Below, in pieces: positions 36,301 to 47,000 of a stretch of DNA of 60,038 nucleotides. The DNA is from Chloromonas sp. AAM2. Taxonomy: Eukaryota > Chlorophyta > Chlorophyceae > Chlamydomonadales > Chlamydomonadaceae. The translations under genes were made by a program, and so were the position numbers. The DNA lies in contig QAXH01005283.1 of assembly GCA_004335635.1 (NCBI GenBank), forward strand, positions 32,725-92,762, read 5' to 3'. The notes under the pieces are model-generated. The model did no database searches and was not told the origin of the DNA. It was given only the letters and a program-made list of their open reading frames with translations. The stretch's first letter is position 1; each line of letters opens with the position of its first letter.

Positions 36301-38501
36301 GAACGGCCGGACGGGGATAGCTGGCTGGTCCGGCTGCGGCTGCTCCTGCACCAGCAGCATCTGCTCCAGGCTGTCAAACAGCCCGACCATTGCTTGACGC
36401 AGCCCGGCTAGCCTGTCAGCCACTGCGGCTGCAGCCGCTATGGAGCCAGCAGCAGGGGCAGCAGCCGCCACAGCCTCCGTCCCTTCTGCCTCCCCCTGGT
36501 TGGTGTCTCCGCCTTCCGCTGCCGGGGCAGGAGGCATCCCTGCCCGCACAGCCGCAACTGCAGCGTCTAGACCAGCCAGGGCTCGCTGGCGTGCGGCCGA
36601 CAGATCGAAGCCGCAGCTGGCCAGCTGCTGTCCCAGCTGTTGCTGCACCTGCTGCCAGACCAGCCGTGTGCGGGGCACGGCTGTGTGCAGCGGAAGGGTG
36701 GCGGGATCGACGGCCGCGCCCGTCCCGCCTGCCGCCGCCATGTTGCGCAGGCGAGAAGCGGGCAGCAGCACGGTGGATGGGTCGGCCGCAGCAGATGCCA
36801 CCGCTGCCATCTGCTGCACCACCGCTTGCTGCACGGCAGTGCTCCTCTGCAGCGGAACGGCGTGAGGATCGTGGTACATTCAAGGCATGCAAAGCAATTT
36901 GGCTGACATGCACAGCGGACTGGACAAGGATTGGGCTGAGGACACCACATTTCTCAGATGGCTGTTGGCTGCCCCTATGTGCTGCAATTGAATTACGAGG
37001 GGAGCTGCAAAACAGGCCAAAGTCCCCGTCCCTACAGGACTGAAAGCGGCAAAAGCCTGGAATGACCGCCTCACCCCCTCTTCCTCCCTCCCTCCCTCCC
37101 TCTCACAAGCACACGCGCAGCCCCCACCTGATGCATGGGTCTGCCCTGCGCATCTAACAGCACGTCCTCCATGTGCACGGTACATGCGTAGGCGGACATG
37201 GGCCCGGACATGCTGCGGCCAGACTCCATGGCAGCGCCCTCCATCTCCTGGAGAGCAAAGAGTGTGAATGCAGGAGGAGATGGCTGGATAGGCATGGTGT
37301 GCTATTCTGTGTTCCTGCCTGCCTCTAGCCGCTGATAGAAAGGACGCAAGGACTCATTGAGCTGGTTGAATGTGCATGATGTGTGGCTGGGTGTCTTGCC
37401 TGCCTCTGGCCTGTGATCAAGAGCCGCTGACACGTGTGCGTACCGAGCTAGACGTTCCCATCCCATGTGTATTGAAACGTGGCCCCATGGCGCACCTTGA
37501 GTGTGAGTATTGCCATGACGCGCTGCTCGCGGATGCGGAACTTCCGTGCCAAGGCTTCGATGGTCCACCTGTGCGACATGCCCCAGTACAACACGCGGTG
37601 CAGCAGGCAGTCTTGTCAGATTGAGCATGCTAGCTGACACGACATTAGTGGATGCTTGCTGTTTGTTTGCTAGACACTGACTTTCACAAAGAATACCACA
37701 ACGGCCCCTTCCCCTTGCGAGAGACGTGGAAGTGTAGAACCGCTGCATGCCTGCTTTTGATGTACAGTCACAAGCGTTGACCTGGCCATGTGGATAATAA
37801 TTGTGCCTGCATAACAACAGATTTGGCCTGTCCCCACCCTTCAAGCCACCATGTGCAAATGGTCCCCACCTCTGCGGATCCTTGGCCCTCAGTAGATAGA
37901 TCAGATTCTTGGCTGACTCTGAGAGACGGCTGTCCCGGTGTGACTGCTTTAGCTGGTCGGCTGCAAACTCATACTTGTACCAGTACACCTCATTTGTGGG
38001 CTGGTAATGCACCATGTCGCATGTGGTGGTGCCGAATGGGTTGTCAGTGACATCGTCTGCAACGCCACTGCGTGGATCGCCAATCAGCTGCAGCACCTTG
38101 GTTGGGGCATTCTCCAGAGCCAAGTCTGCCAAGCGAGCATTGCCACCTTGCTGCATGTGAGGGGGTCTGCCTAAGAAGGCAGGTACCATGGTACCCTGTC
38201 CTCGAGATGGCTGCTGCTGCAATCCATCCGGCCGAGATAGCCGATTGCCTGGCATGCGGAGTTCAGCCGCCGCTGCATCAGTGCTTCTGGGTCGCTGATC
38301 TAAGCGCCTGCCTGAGTTGCCGGCAGTTGGTTGTTCGACTGCAGACGCTGCTGTGCTATACGAGCACGATGGCTCGGATGAGATATACGATAAGCAACTG
38401 CTGCATGCGCTGGGGACTGAGGTTAAGTAGTTTGCAAGCTCTGATGTGCCACCCGCGGGAAAGCCCCTCAGCAGCAACAAGGGACGCAGCTTGCTATTCA
38501 T
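33318..38501 (-). CDS. Mitochondrial Bot1p/GCD1-like protein
   Basis: Nine exons: 38501-37870, 37568-37496, 37247-37128, 36846-35695, 35280-35097, 34857-34706, 34428-34297, 34108-33920 and 33404-33318, all GT-AG and in frame, give 906 residues. The N terminus (MNSKLRPLLLLRGF) is basic and hydrophobic without early acids: a likely mitochondrial signal. The conserved core spans exons 1-3: an approach ending AKDPQRW, then TIEALARKFRIREQRVMAIL, then TLKEMEG. This is the winged-helix-like block of the Bot1p/GAMETE CELL DEFECTIVE 1 family, whose members act in mitochondrial translation (Bot1p is a small-subunit ribosomal protein). Exon 4 adds 384 Ala/Gln/Leu-rich, probably coiled-coil residues not expected in the family. 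The C terminus is conserved-looking (NLGLRGPGVWDG, VVYDISADGATRYPPLFVV, ERRRRHLIPRE). The gene model is solid; the family call rests on the short core and is moderate. Confidence 0.8.
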
Positions 38502-38762
38502 GGTTTCCCAACCCTGTGCATCATCATGGGACCTACTGTGCGCACAATGAAGCAAAGGGAAAAGACAAGCCGACCATGTTGGAGTTGCACCACGTGGTGG
38601 CACGCTCGTTTTCGAACTGTCCCAGAAGGTCCTCCACCAAGTGACACGCATGAATACCAGCCGTGATTACCAGCCATCGTCAAGCAAATAACGGAGTAGG
38701 TACGAATCACCCTAGGGTTACGGCTAGGGTAGGGAAACACAGATAAGAGTCCGGCTGCCTGG
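38502..38762. promoter_or_regulatory. Shared spacer of a divergent gene pair
   Basis: 261 bp separate the start codon of the Bot1p-like gene (minus) from that of the JmjC-like gene (plus). Both promoters must lie here or overlap the genes. No motif was identified. Confidence 0.5.
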
Positions 38763-41700
38763 ATGGACAATGTGGCACCCGCTCCTTTTACTGGGCCAAA
38801 AGCATTTCCCTGGGATGGATGGTTGCCATGGCCGAGGTATCCGCCGAACCTTGCCACAGAAAGCGTCAACGCCATCAAGTTCGACCAGGACCTACTGCCA
38901 TTTGTTCGTTCTTGTACTGCCGTGAGACTCGACGGCTGGCCGCAGCTGCTGCAAGAAGCGTCAGCGTTGAATAAAGCCTTGGTACAGGTGAGTTTTCCGT
39001 CGAATGAAGTCAACGCCGCGACAGGCACTTGCAGTCAACAGCCAATCCTGCACCCTTTCGTGCAGGCACAAACCCTGGAACCTAAACTCAACGCAGATGT
39101 TGAGCGTGCAACAGGGCCTGCCCGCCTGCAGCCATGGGCGGTGCCAGCCAGGTCAGCAGCTAAGTCAACTGCGACAGACGCCGGGCCAGCAGTCGGCAGA
39201 CAAACCGCCGCCGCAGCCTCTCCAGACACACTGGCACAAACCAGTTCAGCTGGCGCGTATGGCGACATAACACTCAGCGGCAGACTGGGACGGCAACAAG
39301 GCAAGCAGAACAAGGTTGTCTCCAGCGCCCTCACGCCCCTCACAGTAGCTTGCGTGGGGGCACCCTTCCACCGATTCCTGACTGTGAACGCCGCCAACAT
39401 GGAGGCTGCAGCTGCCGGAAAGGAAGGCACAACCATCTATGCGGGTAAGAAATGCTGCACCTGATGTGAATGGATTGCAGTTGAGGTTGAACAGATGGCT
39501 GTCACCTTGTGCAGAACACCACTGTTCTTTTGCTGCTTCCTATACTCAGACTGTTACACGGAGGGAGTGCACACCATGCAGCACGTCCACGCAAATGGAC
39601 CAATCTGATATTGCAGAAAATCAGACTTCTGCAGCAAACATCGCATCCACTGCTACAGCCTAGTAAAGGGAGTTAATAACCGGGGGTTACACCTGCAGTT
39701 GTTTGGCGCACGAGTGCTCATTGGGGCACTGGCGCTGGTACGCACTGGTTGACCCTCTGTCTTGAACAAACACGAGCGCTGACATGTCGTTGCACGCACG
39801 TGTCACCTGTGCAGTTCGACAGCCAGAGGGCAAGGAAGTGCTGCTGACCTCTGGTGGGTGACGGCCCACTACCCCTGATTGGTGCAGTTGCAGGCCTTAG
39901 GTCTGGAATGCGGCTGACAGAGAAACTTCCACAGGTATGGCGCTGACCTGGGCTCGCCACTCAGCCACTAGTGTCCTTAGCACATGCGAACTGTCCGTTG
40001 TACACCACGCATGCTAAGCTCCTGGCCTGTCCATGACACCATGTAGGCACGTTGGCCGAGTTGTCGGCATGCATGCGTGCATGGCCTAACACCCGCGTGC
40101 TGGCCCGCCTCGACCTGTGCCAATTCAAGTCACCCGCTGTTAACACGCCGGCGCGCAGCACGGGAGGGCCACCCTGGGAGGTGCACGTAGACCCACATAT
40201 GGCACAACGACTGGGTGGGTGGCAGGGCCAGCGCACAGGGCTAGTAAGGTCAGAGCAAAGACAGATGCGGTTCATTATGGTTCAGCTTTACTGCTTCAAG
40301 TGCCAGAAAGTTCTTACTTGGCCATCTTGCTTTCCTTCAAGTCGCTCCTCTTTGTGTGAATACATGTTGAGCCATCATGCAGCACATCATGTGCACTGGA
40401 GATCATGTGCACTGGAGATCATGTGCACTGGAGATCATGTGCACTGGAGTTGCATGCGTGTGCTGCCGCAGGCCCCGCCCTCCACGACTGCGAGGCAGTG
40501 CTCCAGCGCCTGGCCCTGTGGCTGCCCGCACACGCAATGGCAGACCCCGTGGGAGAGCTGCTGTACGGCGGGCCACGTGCACAGGTGGGGCAACGGAGAC
40601 ATGCCAACATGCATAGCACATCGTGACCCATATGGAAGTATCAGGCAGCACCGTTCGTTGCAGTCATGTGGTGATACTTATGGTATGCATTCGCCTTATA
40701 AACAGCATGTTGATCCATACTGAGAAGATGTCCTGCCCGCCAAACAAGGGCTTTACTACAAAGCTTTCCGTGCCCAAACGGTACAATCAATACCACTGCT
40801 GTCACCAGGTGTCACATGGGTGTCACATGGGTGTCACATGGGTGTCACATGGGTGCCGCATGGCATCCCTCACATGCAGGGCGAGTGGTCCTCTGCCAGC
40901 CTGTCCCTGAGGTGGTGGTCCGAGGCCGCCATGGAACCGCTTACATGCTGCCCAACCGACAGGCTGTGGCTGCAGGTCAGTGAACACACGTGGCAGCCAC
41001 GTGGCTTGACCGCTTGAATGCATGCCAGCTCTGCCCTTGCAAGTAGGCTTGTGCCGCCCCAGAGGCAATGAAGATGTCATCACTGCTGCATGCAAACACA
41101 CGTGGTGCATCGCAGGTTCACGGTGCCTCCCGTGTGCTGCTCGTGCCACCCGACTACATGCTGGCGGGCCTGTCGCCCTTCCCCGCCCGCCACCCCTACG
41201 CCGGCTACAGCGTGCCCGCCACCGCCGCTACCGCACGCGTGCCCTGGCCGTCTCGTGCACACATGAGCGCAGCGCACACACCGCACGCACCTGTGAACGA
41301 CACAGAGGCAGACGGCAGTGCAGTTGCTGCGCCCAGCAGTCCGGAGGGCCGTGATGCTTCCAGTGGCCACAGGACAGGCGCCGCCAGCAGCGCTCCCTCA
41401 GATCACAATCCTCCCAGCGTCTCCTCTGGCTCTGCCCCGCTGACCCCAAGCAGTGCCTACAGCCCCTTCCCCGCCTACCTACACGAGGGCCAGGCCATCC
41501 TGCAGGACGTGCTGCAGCTGTGGCCTGAGTTCGGCGCCGTGCGGGGCCAGGTGGCTGTGTTGAAACCCGGCGATGCACTGTGGTTGCCGGCCGGGTGGTG
41601 GGTTCACAGCGAGTCCCTCTTCCACCCAGCAACCAGCGCCACCCCACCTCCACCCACACCCGCTGCACCAGTTCCACCACCATTCACAATAGGGAAAACA

Positions 41701-43262
41701 GCACCCAGCGCTGCCCGTGTGCCCGGCAGCTCTGGTCCTGTTGGTGCTTCCATTACCAGCGGCAGTAGCGACACTCTTCCCGGGAATGTGACATTGCAGG
41801 TGACCTTAGCAAGTGGTGGCGTGGCCGCCGCGCCCCGTGCACTGGGGGCACTGCAACGCAGCGCAGCGGATATGATCGAGGGGTGGGCCATGGCGTGTAC
41901 GGGCAGTGCCGGGCGCGTGCGGGTGCTGCTGACGGACCTGGCAGACAGGTTAGAGGAATCAGCAGGGCAAGGTAAATTGGGTGAAGGTGGTGGTGGTGGT
42001 TCGCCAAGGGTGCCCCCCCGTGCGCATGCAAGTGTGGCCGGTTTGACAGAGCAGGCTGCAATATTGACAACGCATGATGCAGCATGTCATGCCATGACAG
42101 CACAGCGGGCCCAGGCAAGCAGCATCCTGGACTGGGTGACGTTTCCCTCCAGCAGTGGGCAGGGCACAGGAGCAGGAGCTGGCGAGGCAAAGAAACTGAA
42201 GAAGGACGAGGCAGCGGCTAGGGATGACAAAACCGTGGGAGATGAAGGAAACCAACACACTCGTGGTGCTGACCAGCTTGGCAGCACACACAGCTCGGAC
42301 GTTTTACTTGAGAGCCTGCAAGCGCTCAAAGAAGGCCACTGGGCGGCCATGCCAAACCCTGCATGTGGCCCACATGGGAGCTCATCAGCACATGATGCAT
42401 CTGATCCTGAATGGGACAGCACCACCCTGGACGGCTTCCGAGCGGTGACCATGGCCCAGCGCATCCTCACCCTTCTGGCTCCTCTCAGTGCCCTGCAGCG
42501 CGTTCAGGCTGAGGCGAGTGGTGGTGGGGGCGGCAAGGTCAGCGGTGGCAGTGGCCGGGCTAGCTTGCCCAGCAGCCATGGTCCCGTACCTGCCTCGTCA
42601 CCACCAGCCAACAGTCATGGTCCCGTACCTGTCTCGTCACCACCAGCCAACAGTCCTGCGACCGCAGGGGTTGCACTGCCTGTTGCTCCCAGTAGCTGGC
42701 AGGCTGGAAGCGATGCCGCGGCGTTTCTCAGGGCCATGTGCATGGGACGGTTGCTGCCCACCACATGGCTGAACAAGGTGCGCGCACGTCACACCTCATG
42801 GGTAAGGTTGGGGTTGTCTCTAGTCACCAGCAGTTTGACGTGGTGCAGTAATACTAAACAGGTCCACGGACTACGTTTGACCCTGCCCACACGCATTGGT
42901 CTTACCTGGCGCTGCAAGGCAAATCAATATGCTTTTGTTGTCGGGTTTGGGCTGGATGTACCCCACGTGCTCTGCACCTCCACTGGCCAGCCCTTGATGT
43001 TCTCGAGCATCATCTCACCACCCATCCTGCCTGCCTCGCCCTGCAGCTCTCCCACAACGATTCCATGTTGCTGGGTGACCGGCCCTACACGTACGCCGTG
43101 GAGCACAGCGAGGAGGAGGCGCTGTTCCCCGAGCTGTTCACGCCGCAGCTAACCCGGAGAGAGGCCAGGGCCCGAAAGGAGGCACACGATGCTCATCTGC
43201 AGCAGATGAAGCGGTTGGGGAAGGGAGCTGGGGACGGCCAGCCACACCGGCTGCAGCTGTGA
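38763..43262 (+). CDS. JmjC/cupin_8-like protein, probably without catalytic iron site
   Basis: Six exons: 38763-38987, 39066-39444, 40472-40584, 40880-40975, 41116-42777 and 43047-43262, in frame, encode 896 residues. The fold is that of small JmjC-domain oxygenases: an N-terminal VRLDGWPQLLQEA, then (exons 4-5) DRLWLQVHGASRVLLVPPDY, HPYAGYS, and VAVLKPGDALWLPAGWWVHS. The family's HxD iron ligands should sit just before the DNL motif; here the site reads PLTCCPTDRLWLQ, so His and Asp appear replaced by Thr and Cys, and Asn by Arg. A His is present after GWW, one place late. Long Ser/Pro/Gly-rich inserts lie in exons 2 and 5, with a repeated 13-residue unit at about 42580-42655. The C terminus is acidic then basic (EHSEEEALFPELFTPQ). 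Likely a pseudoenzyme or a changed metal site; substrate unknown. The ATG at 38763 is the first of the frame. Confidence 0.75.
40383..40449. repeat. 16-bp tandem repeat, 4 copies
   Basis: The unit atcatgtgcactggag is repeated head to tail in the intron just before the exon at 40472. Confidence 0.9.
40807..40861. repeat. 13-bp tandem repeat, about 4 copies
   Basis: The unit gtgtcacatgggt is repeated four times, 20 bp before the acceptor of the exon at 40880, inside the branch-point region of that intron. Confidence 0.9.
42580..42657 (+). repeat. 39-bp coding duplication
   Basis: Two adjacent copies of a 39-bp unit code SHGPVPASSPPAN and SHGPVPVSSPPAN in the fifth exon of the JmjC-like gene. 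The frame is preserved. Confidence 0.9.
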
Positions 43263-43522
43263 TCAACGATTTGCAGAAGCAAGGGCCCAGTTGTGTTTGA
43301 AGCATGTGCTGCTGCTCAACCTTCATGCCTCCTGAACAAATGACTGTTGATGTTGCTTAATGAGCGACAAATCTGCCTGCCCAACCCAACCCTAAGCTAC
43401 CCTAGGCTACTAGACTAGTGATCCACCTGGTTGATCAGTCTGCTCCAACATCTTGGACATATAAGTGACGGCGTCTGCTCCTCCTGTTGAGCGTGGTGCT
43501 AAAGTGGTGAGTGGACGTTCTC

Positions 43523-43814
43523 CAGTGTTCCAGAATTCGCGAGAATGCGAGAGCGCGAGAGTAAACGTTGCATTTCACGGCCAGATTTGCGAGAGTAAAA
43601 TGGCCTTGTCGGAAATGACGAGTTTGGCCGTTTTTGGACGCTCCGGCGTCGAGCGCTTGGTCATTTATCACCGACATAACCAGACCTATGAACACAAAAC
43701 ACACCCGGGGGTCCGGCCTCATGCATATGCGAGAGTACTCTGAACGTCTGGGCAAGCCTGCCAAGCTGATGGGAGAGTAAAATGGGCTTTCCGATTTTGA
43801 AATCTGGAACACTG
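43523..43814. mobile_element. Non-autonomous hAT-like MITE
   Basis: A 292-bp segment is bounded by terminal inverted repeats of 16 bp with one mismatch: CAGTGTTCCAGAATTC on the left and the complement of CAGTGTTCCAGATTTC on the right. hAT elements typically start CAGTG/CAGGG and duplicate 8 bp of target. The 8-bp flanks ACGTTCTC and ACGCACTG match at 5 of 8 places, as for an old insertion. No transposase is encoded. The block GAGAGTAAAATGG occurs near both ends. It lies between the JmjC-like and TPPP-like genes. Confidence 0.65.
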
Positions 43815-44034
43815 ACGCACTGGTAGATAAAAACGCTCGTTCATGCACACATAGCACGGTCATTGTCCGAGTTTGTGCCCGCACTCTCATCTATCGAGCC
43901 AGTTAACCTTGTATTGATGTCCCCTCGTATGGTCGTGATGTCTGGCGTAGGGTCCACCACCAAGAAACGTACGATAGGGCTACGCAGCAACCCATGAGCC
44001 CTTTCACACTAATGAGCTGCACGCATCATCCACT

Positions 44035-47000
44035 ATGGCAGATATTCAGAATACGATGCAGTCCCGCAAGAATGCCATGCAGATGGAGCCCTGCGATGTT
44101 TTCGAGCTCTTCAATGTGGTGCGTATCGCCACACGTACTATGCACTGACTGTCACTGTAGCATAAATCTGCATATGGATGCGTATGCATTTTGAGAGGAA
44201 AAGCCGGATCCGCGCGCCACCCGGCACACACACAGCACACACAACCTGGTTACACAACGGGAGGCAGCTTAGATGCATGTCTGCTTGTGGCAGGATGTAA
44301 GAGATGTAGTTTTCTGTCAGCAATCCATACAGCAATGGATACAGTGCAACAATTCAGCAGACCACCTGCCCTGCATGGCACTCTTTGGCCGTGCGCTCCT
44401 GCCTGCAATCATCCACCCATGATGTCACTCCCTGCAGTATGCTGAATGGGGCGGAGGGCGCGGTGGCGTGCCCTGGGCAAATGTCAAGCAGATGATGAAG
44501 GAACTGGATCTGCTGGTGAGCATAGGCACCAGCGCACATGTCTGAGCACATGAAAGCATGTGTATGGGCACGTCGCTGGCAGAGATGAGGGATTAAGGGG
44601 TGTGCATGTTGCTTATCAGCATGTTGCGTGCTCCTCAAGATTTGCTACAGGCACATCCGCTCGGTTTGAAGAGTCAAATCAGCTCTCTTCATACATGGAA
44701 ATCTGATGTGAACAGTGCATGCAAATGTTTCTCCTTGGAAAGCACGTGTTCTGTATTGGATGTGACACTGTTGCACCCGCATGACGGCATACAACATGGC
44801 TCCAGCGTGCCCCTCTTCCAAGGGTGTGCGCTCTGCTCTCACTCCCAGCGCACCTGCCCTCACCCTGTGCGCCGCAGGAGGGTATTCCTGCCCAGCTGGT
44901 GGATGCGTACGTGCGAGAGAACATGGTGCGAGCGGACCAGGACCAGGACGGCATGCTCAGCTGCCAGGTGGGCAAGGGATAGGGTAAGCTAGGGTAACGA
45001 AGAGGGCAAGGTAGAGGCAACAATGAGGGCAGAAAAATGGTGGTGTGAGGAGACCTGTTGTTAAGGCAGGCCCAGGCAGGCTTACGTATGTGCATATGAT
45101 ACCCACTTTCATTTCCACTCGCCCAATTTCATTCCCAAAGTTGTTTCTGTAGGTGCTCATGGTGTTGGAAGTGCCATGCCATGATGGATGTGTTTGGCAC
45201 ATGCCACGCCTATGCGGTATTCCCTGTCCCGTCACAGGCTGCTGCGTTGGTGCCGTGTCGTGTGTGCAGGAGTTCATGGTGTGGCTGTTCGGGGAGGTGT
45301 GTGCACTGCTGCCCTTCAGGCACCTGGGCGCGCAGCACAACAAAGGTGCGGCGGAGAACGCTTTCAGCTACTACCTGCTCTTGTCCGAAAGGCTTGTGTG
45401 GTGCTTTGGGGGTGGCAGAGGGAAATCAGAGGGAAATTGTGCGGAGCCACCAGGGACTGGGAGCGAGCCATCATGCCGATATACCTCTTGGTGGTCTTGC
45501 AAGGCCGTGAAGCTGTGGCATGCCACGCCTGGTATGCACAGTCTTTGCTTCCTCCACCACTGGTACCACTTGGCAGGGGCTCTAAACTTCAGCACACGTG
45601 GCTGGCCGGCGCACGCTCGCTCTACATGCGCTCCCCACCCAGCCACACCCAGTGCCTTGCCTGCCCTGCAGTCTCACCGCTGTACAACCGGTACCTGTAC
45701 CATGCACAGCGCCACCGACCCGCCGGATGCAGCAAGAAGATGAGCGGCATGCAGGCGGGCGCATTCCAGGCGATGGCAAAGGTATAACGGGGCTGAGATT
45801 TGGGTCAGGCGAGGGCGGAAGCACAACTGGCCTGCGGCGACCAAACCTCAATCAACGTGTTGTTTTGTGGGTTCTGCAATAGGGAAGTCATCCCCCTGCT
45901 GTCCACATTCGTCAGTGTCTTCACACTCAATCATGTTCCCGCCATCATGGTGCCGAGGACGGCCCAGCTCACGCGTCCAATTGGCCAGAGGTCATTGACA
46001 AGCACATGGTCAGAGGCAATCCAACCCATGCAACAAGCAAGTCAAGTGCTGGGAGCGTCATGTCGCACCCACAGGAGGCATGACGTCATGACGTGCCTGT
46101 GGGTCACTCTGTCTCACCTTCAGGACTTGGGTTGGTGCGACGACCTGAGGCTGCGCACAAACGGCGTCAATATCGCAAGCTCAACCGCTGTTTCAAACCG
46201 GACCCAAGGCCAGGTCAGTCAGTTAGTGGGTAGCATTTGACAGGTTGGCCAGGACCTTCAGCTTCAGTGAAGGATCTGCTATGTGGGCAGGTAGTAGCCA
46301 GCTAGCATTCAGATAGTTTGATACTGCCACTACGCTTACGCCTGACAATGCAATTACACTGACGGGCTGCCTGGCGTGCGTTGGCGTCTGCGCATGCCGT
46401 GTTGGCCTTGCATGCACGTGCACTGCCAACACTGTCGCATGCCGTGTTGCATGCATGCAGATGGAGGGCGGCACCCGCATGCAGTTCGTTCAGTTCATGG
46501 CAGCGCTCCGGGCGATATCAGTGCGGAAAAGGGAGTCGTATGACGCCATACTGTACAAAGTAAGGGGTGGGGCGTTGTCAGTGTGGATCGCTTGCAGGGT
46601 GGGTGTGGGTTCATTGGCAGCCGTGTGGAGGGAGCTTGACACCGTTCCGCCCGGCGGCCAAGTGTTGCTACTGTGAGCTGTAGGAAGAAAAGTAGTACAT
46701 CTGTTATCTCCAAACAACCTGCCTCAAGTTGTGGGGCTGCAATGGTAGAGCGCTTCACGGGCTCTTCCAATGGCAACTGAAGAGGCGGGCGGGCCTGCTG
46801 TTGCTTGCGGTGCCGCTCAGCTCTCCCGCTCACCCTTTTGGCCCTTGCTGTGTGCTCAGGTCGTGGGCGATGGGTCGGCCCCGCCTGTCATCCGCAGCCA
46901 CTCAGTCAACCGGGCCTACCGCCTGGCCACACTCACAGCAGTCATACCCGCACTGGTGGAAGTGAGTGAGGGGGAAGGAGGGCGGGGGCAACGGCGTGTG

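Noticed and set aside
37082..37101. CCTCCCTC polypyrimidine run as a microsatellite of interest
   Set aside because: It lies in an intron of the Bot1p-like gene, just 3' of the donor at 37128; a common intronic low-complexity tract.
37302..37860. Extension of the Bot1p-like first exon past 37870
   Set aside because: The long frame simply reads through the intron; splicing at 37870 to 37568 gives the continuous conserved core QRWTIEALARKF.
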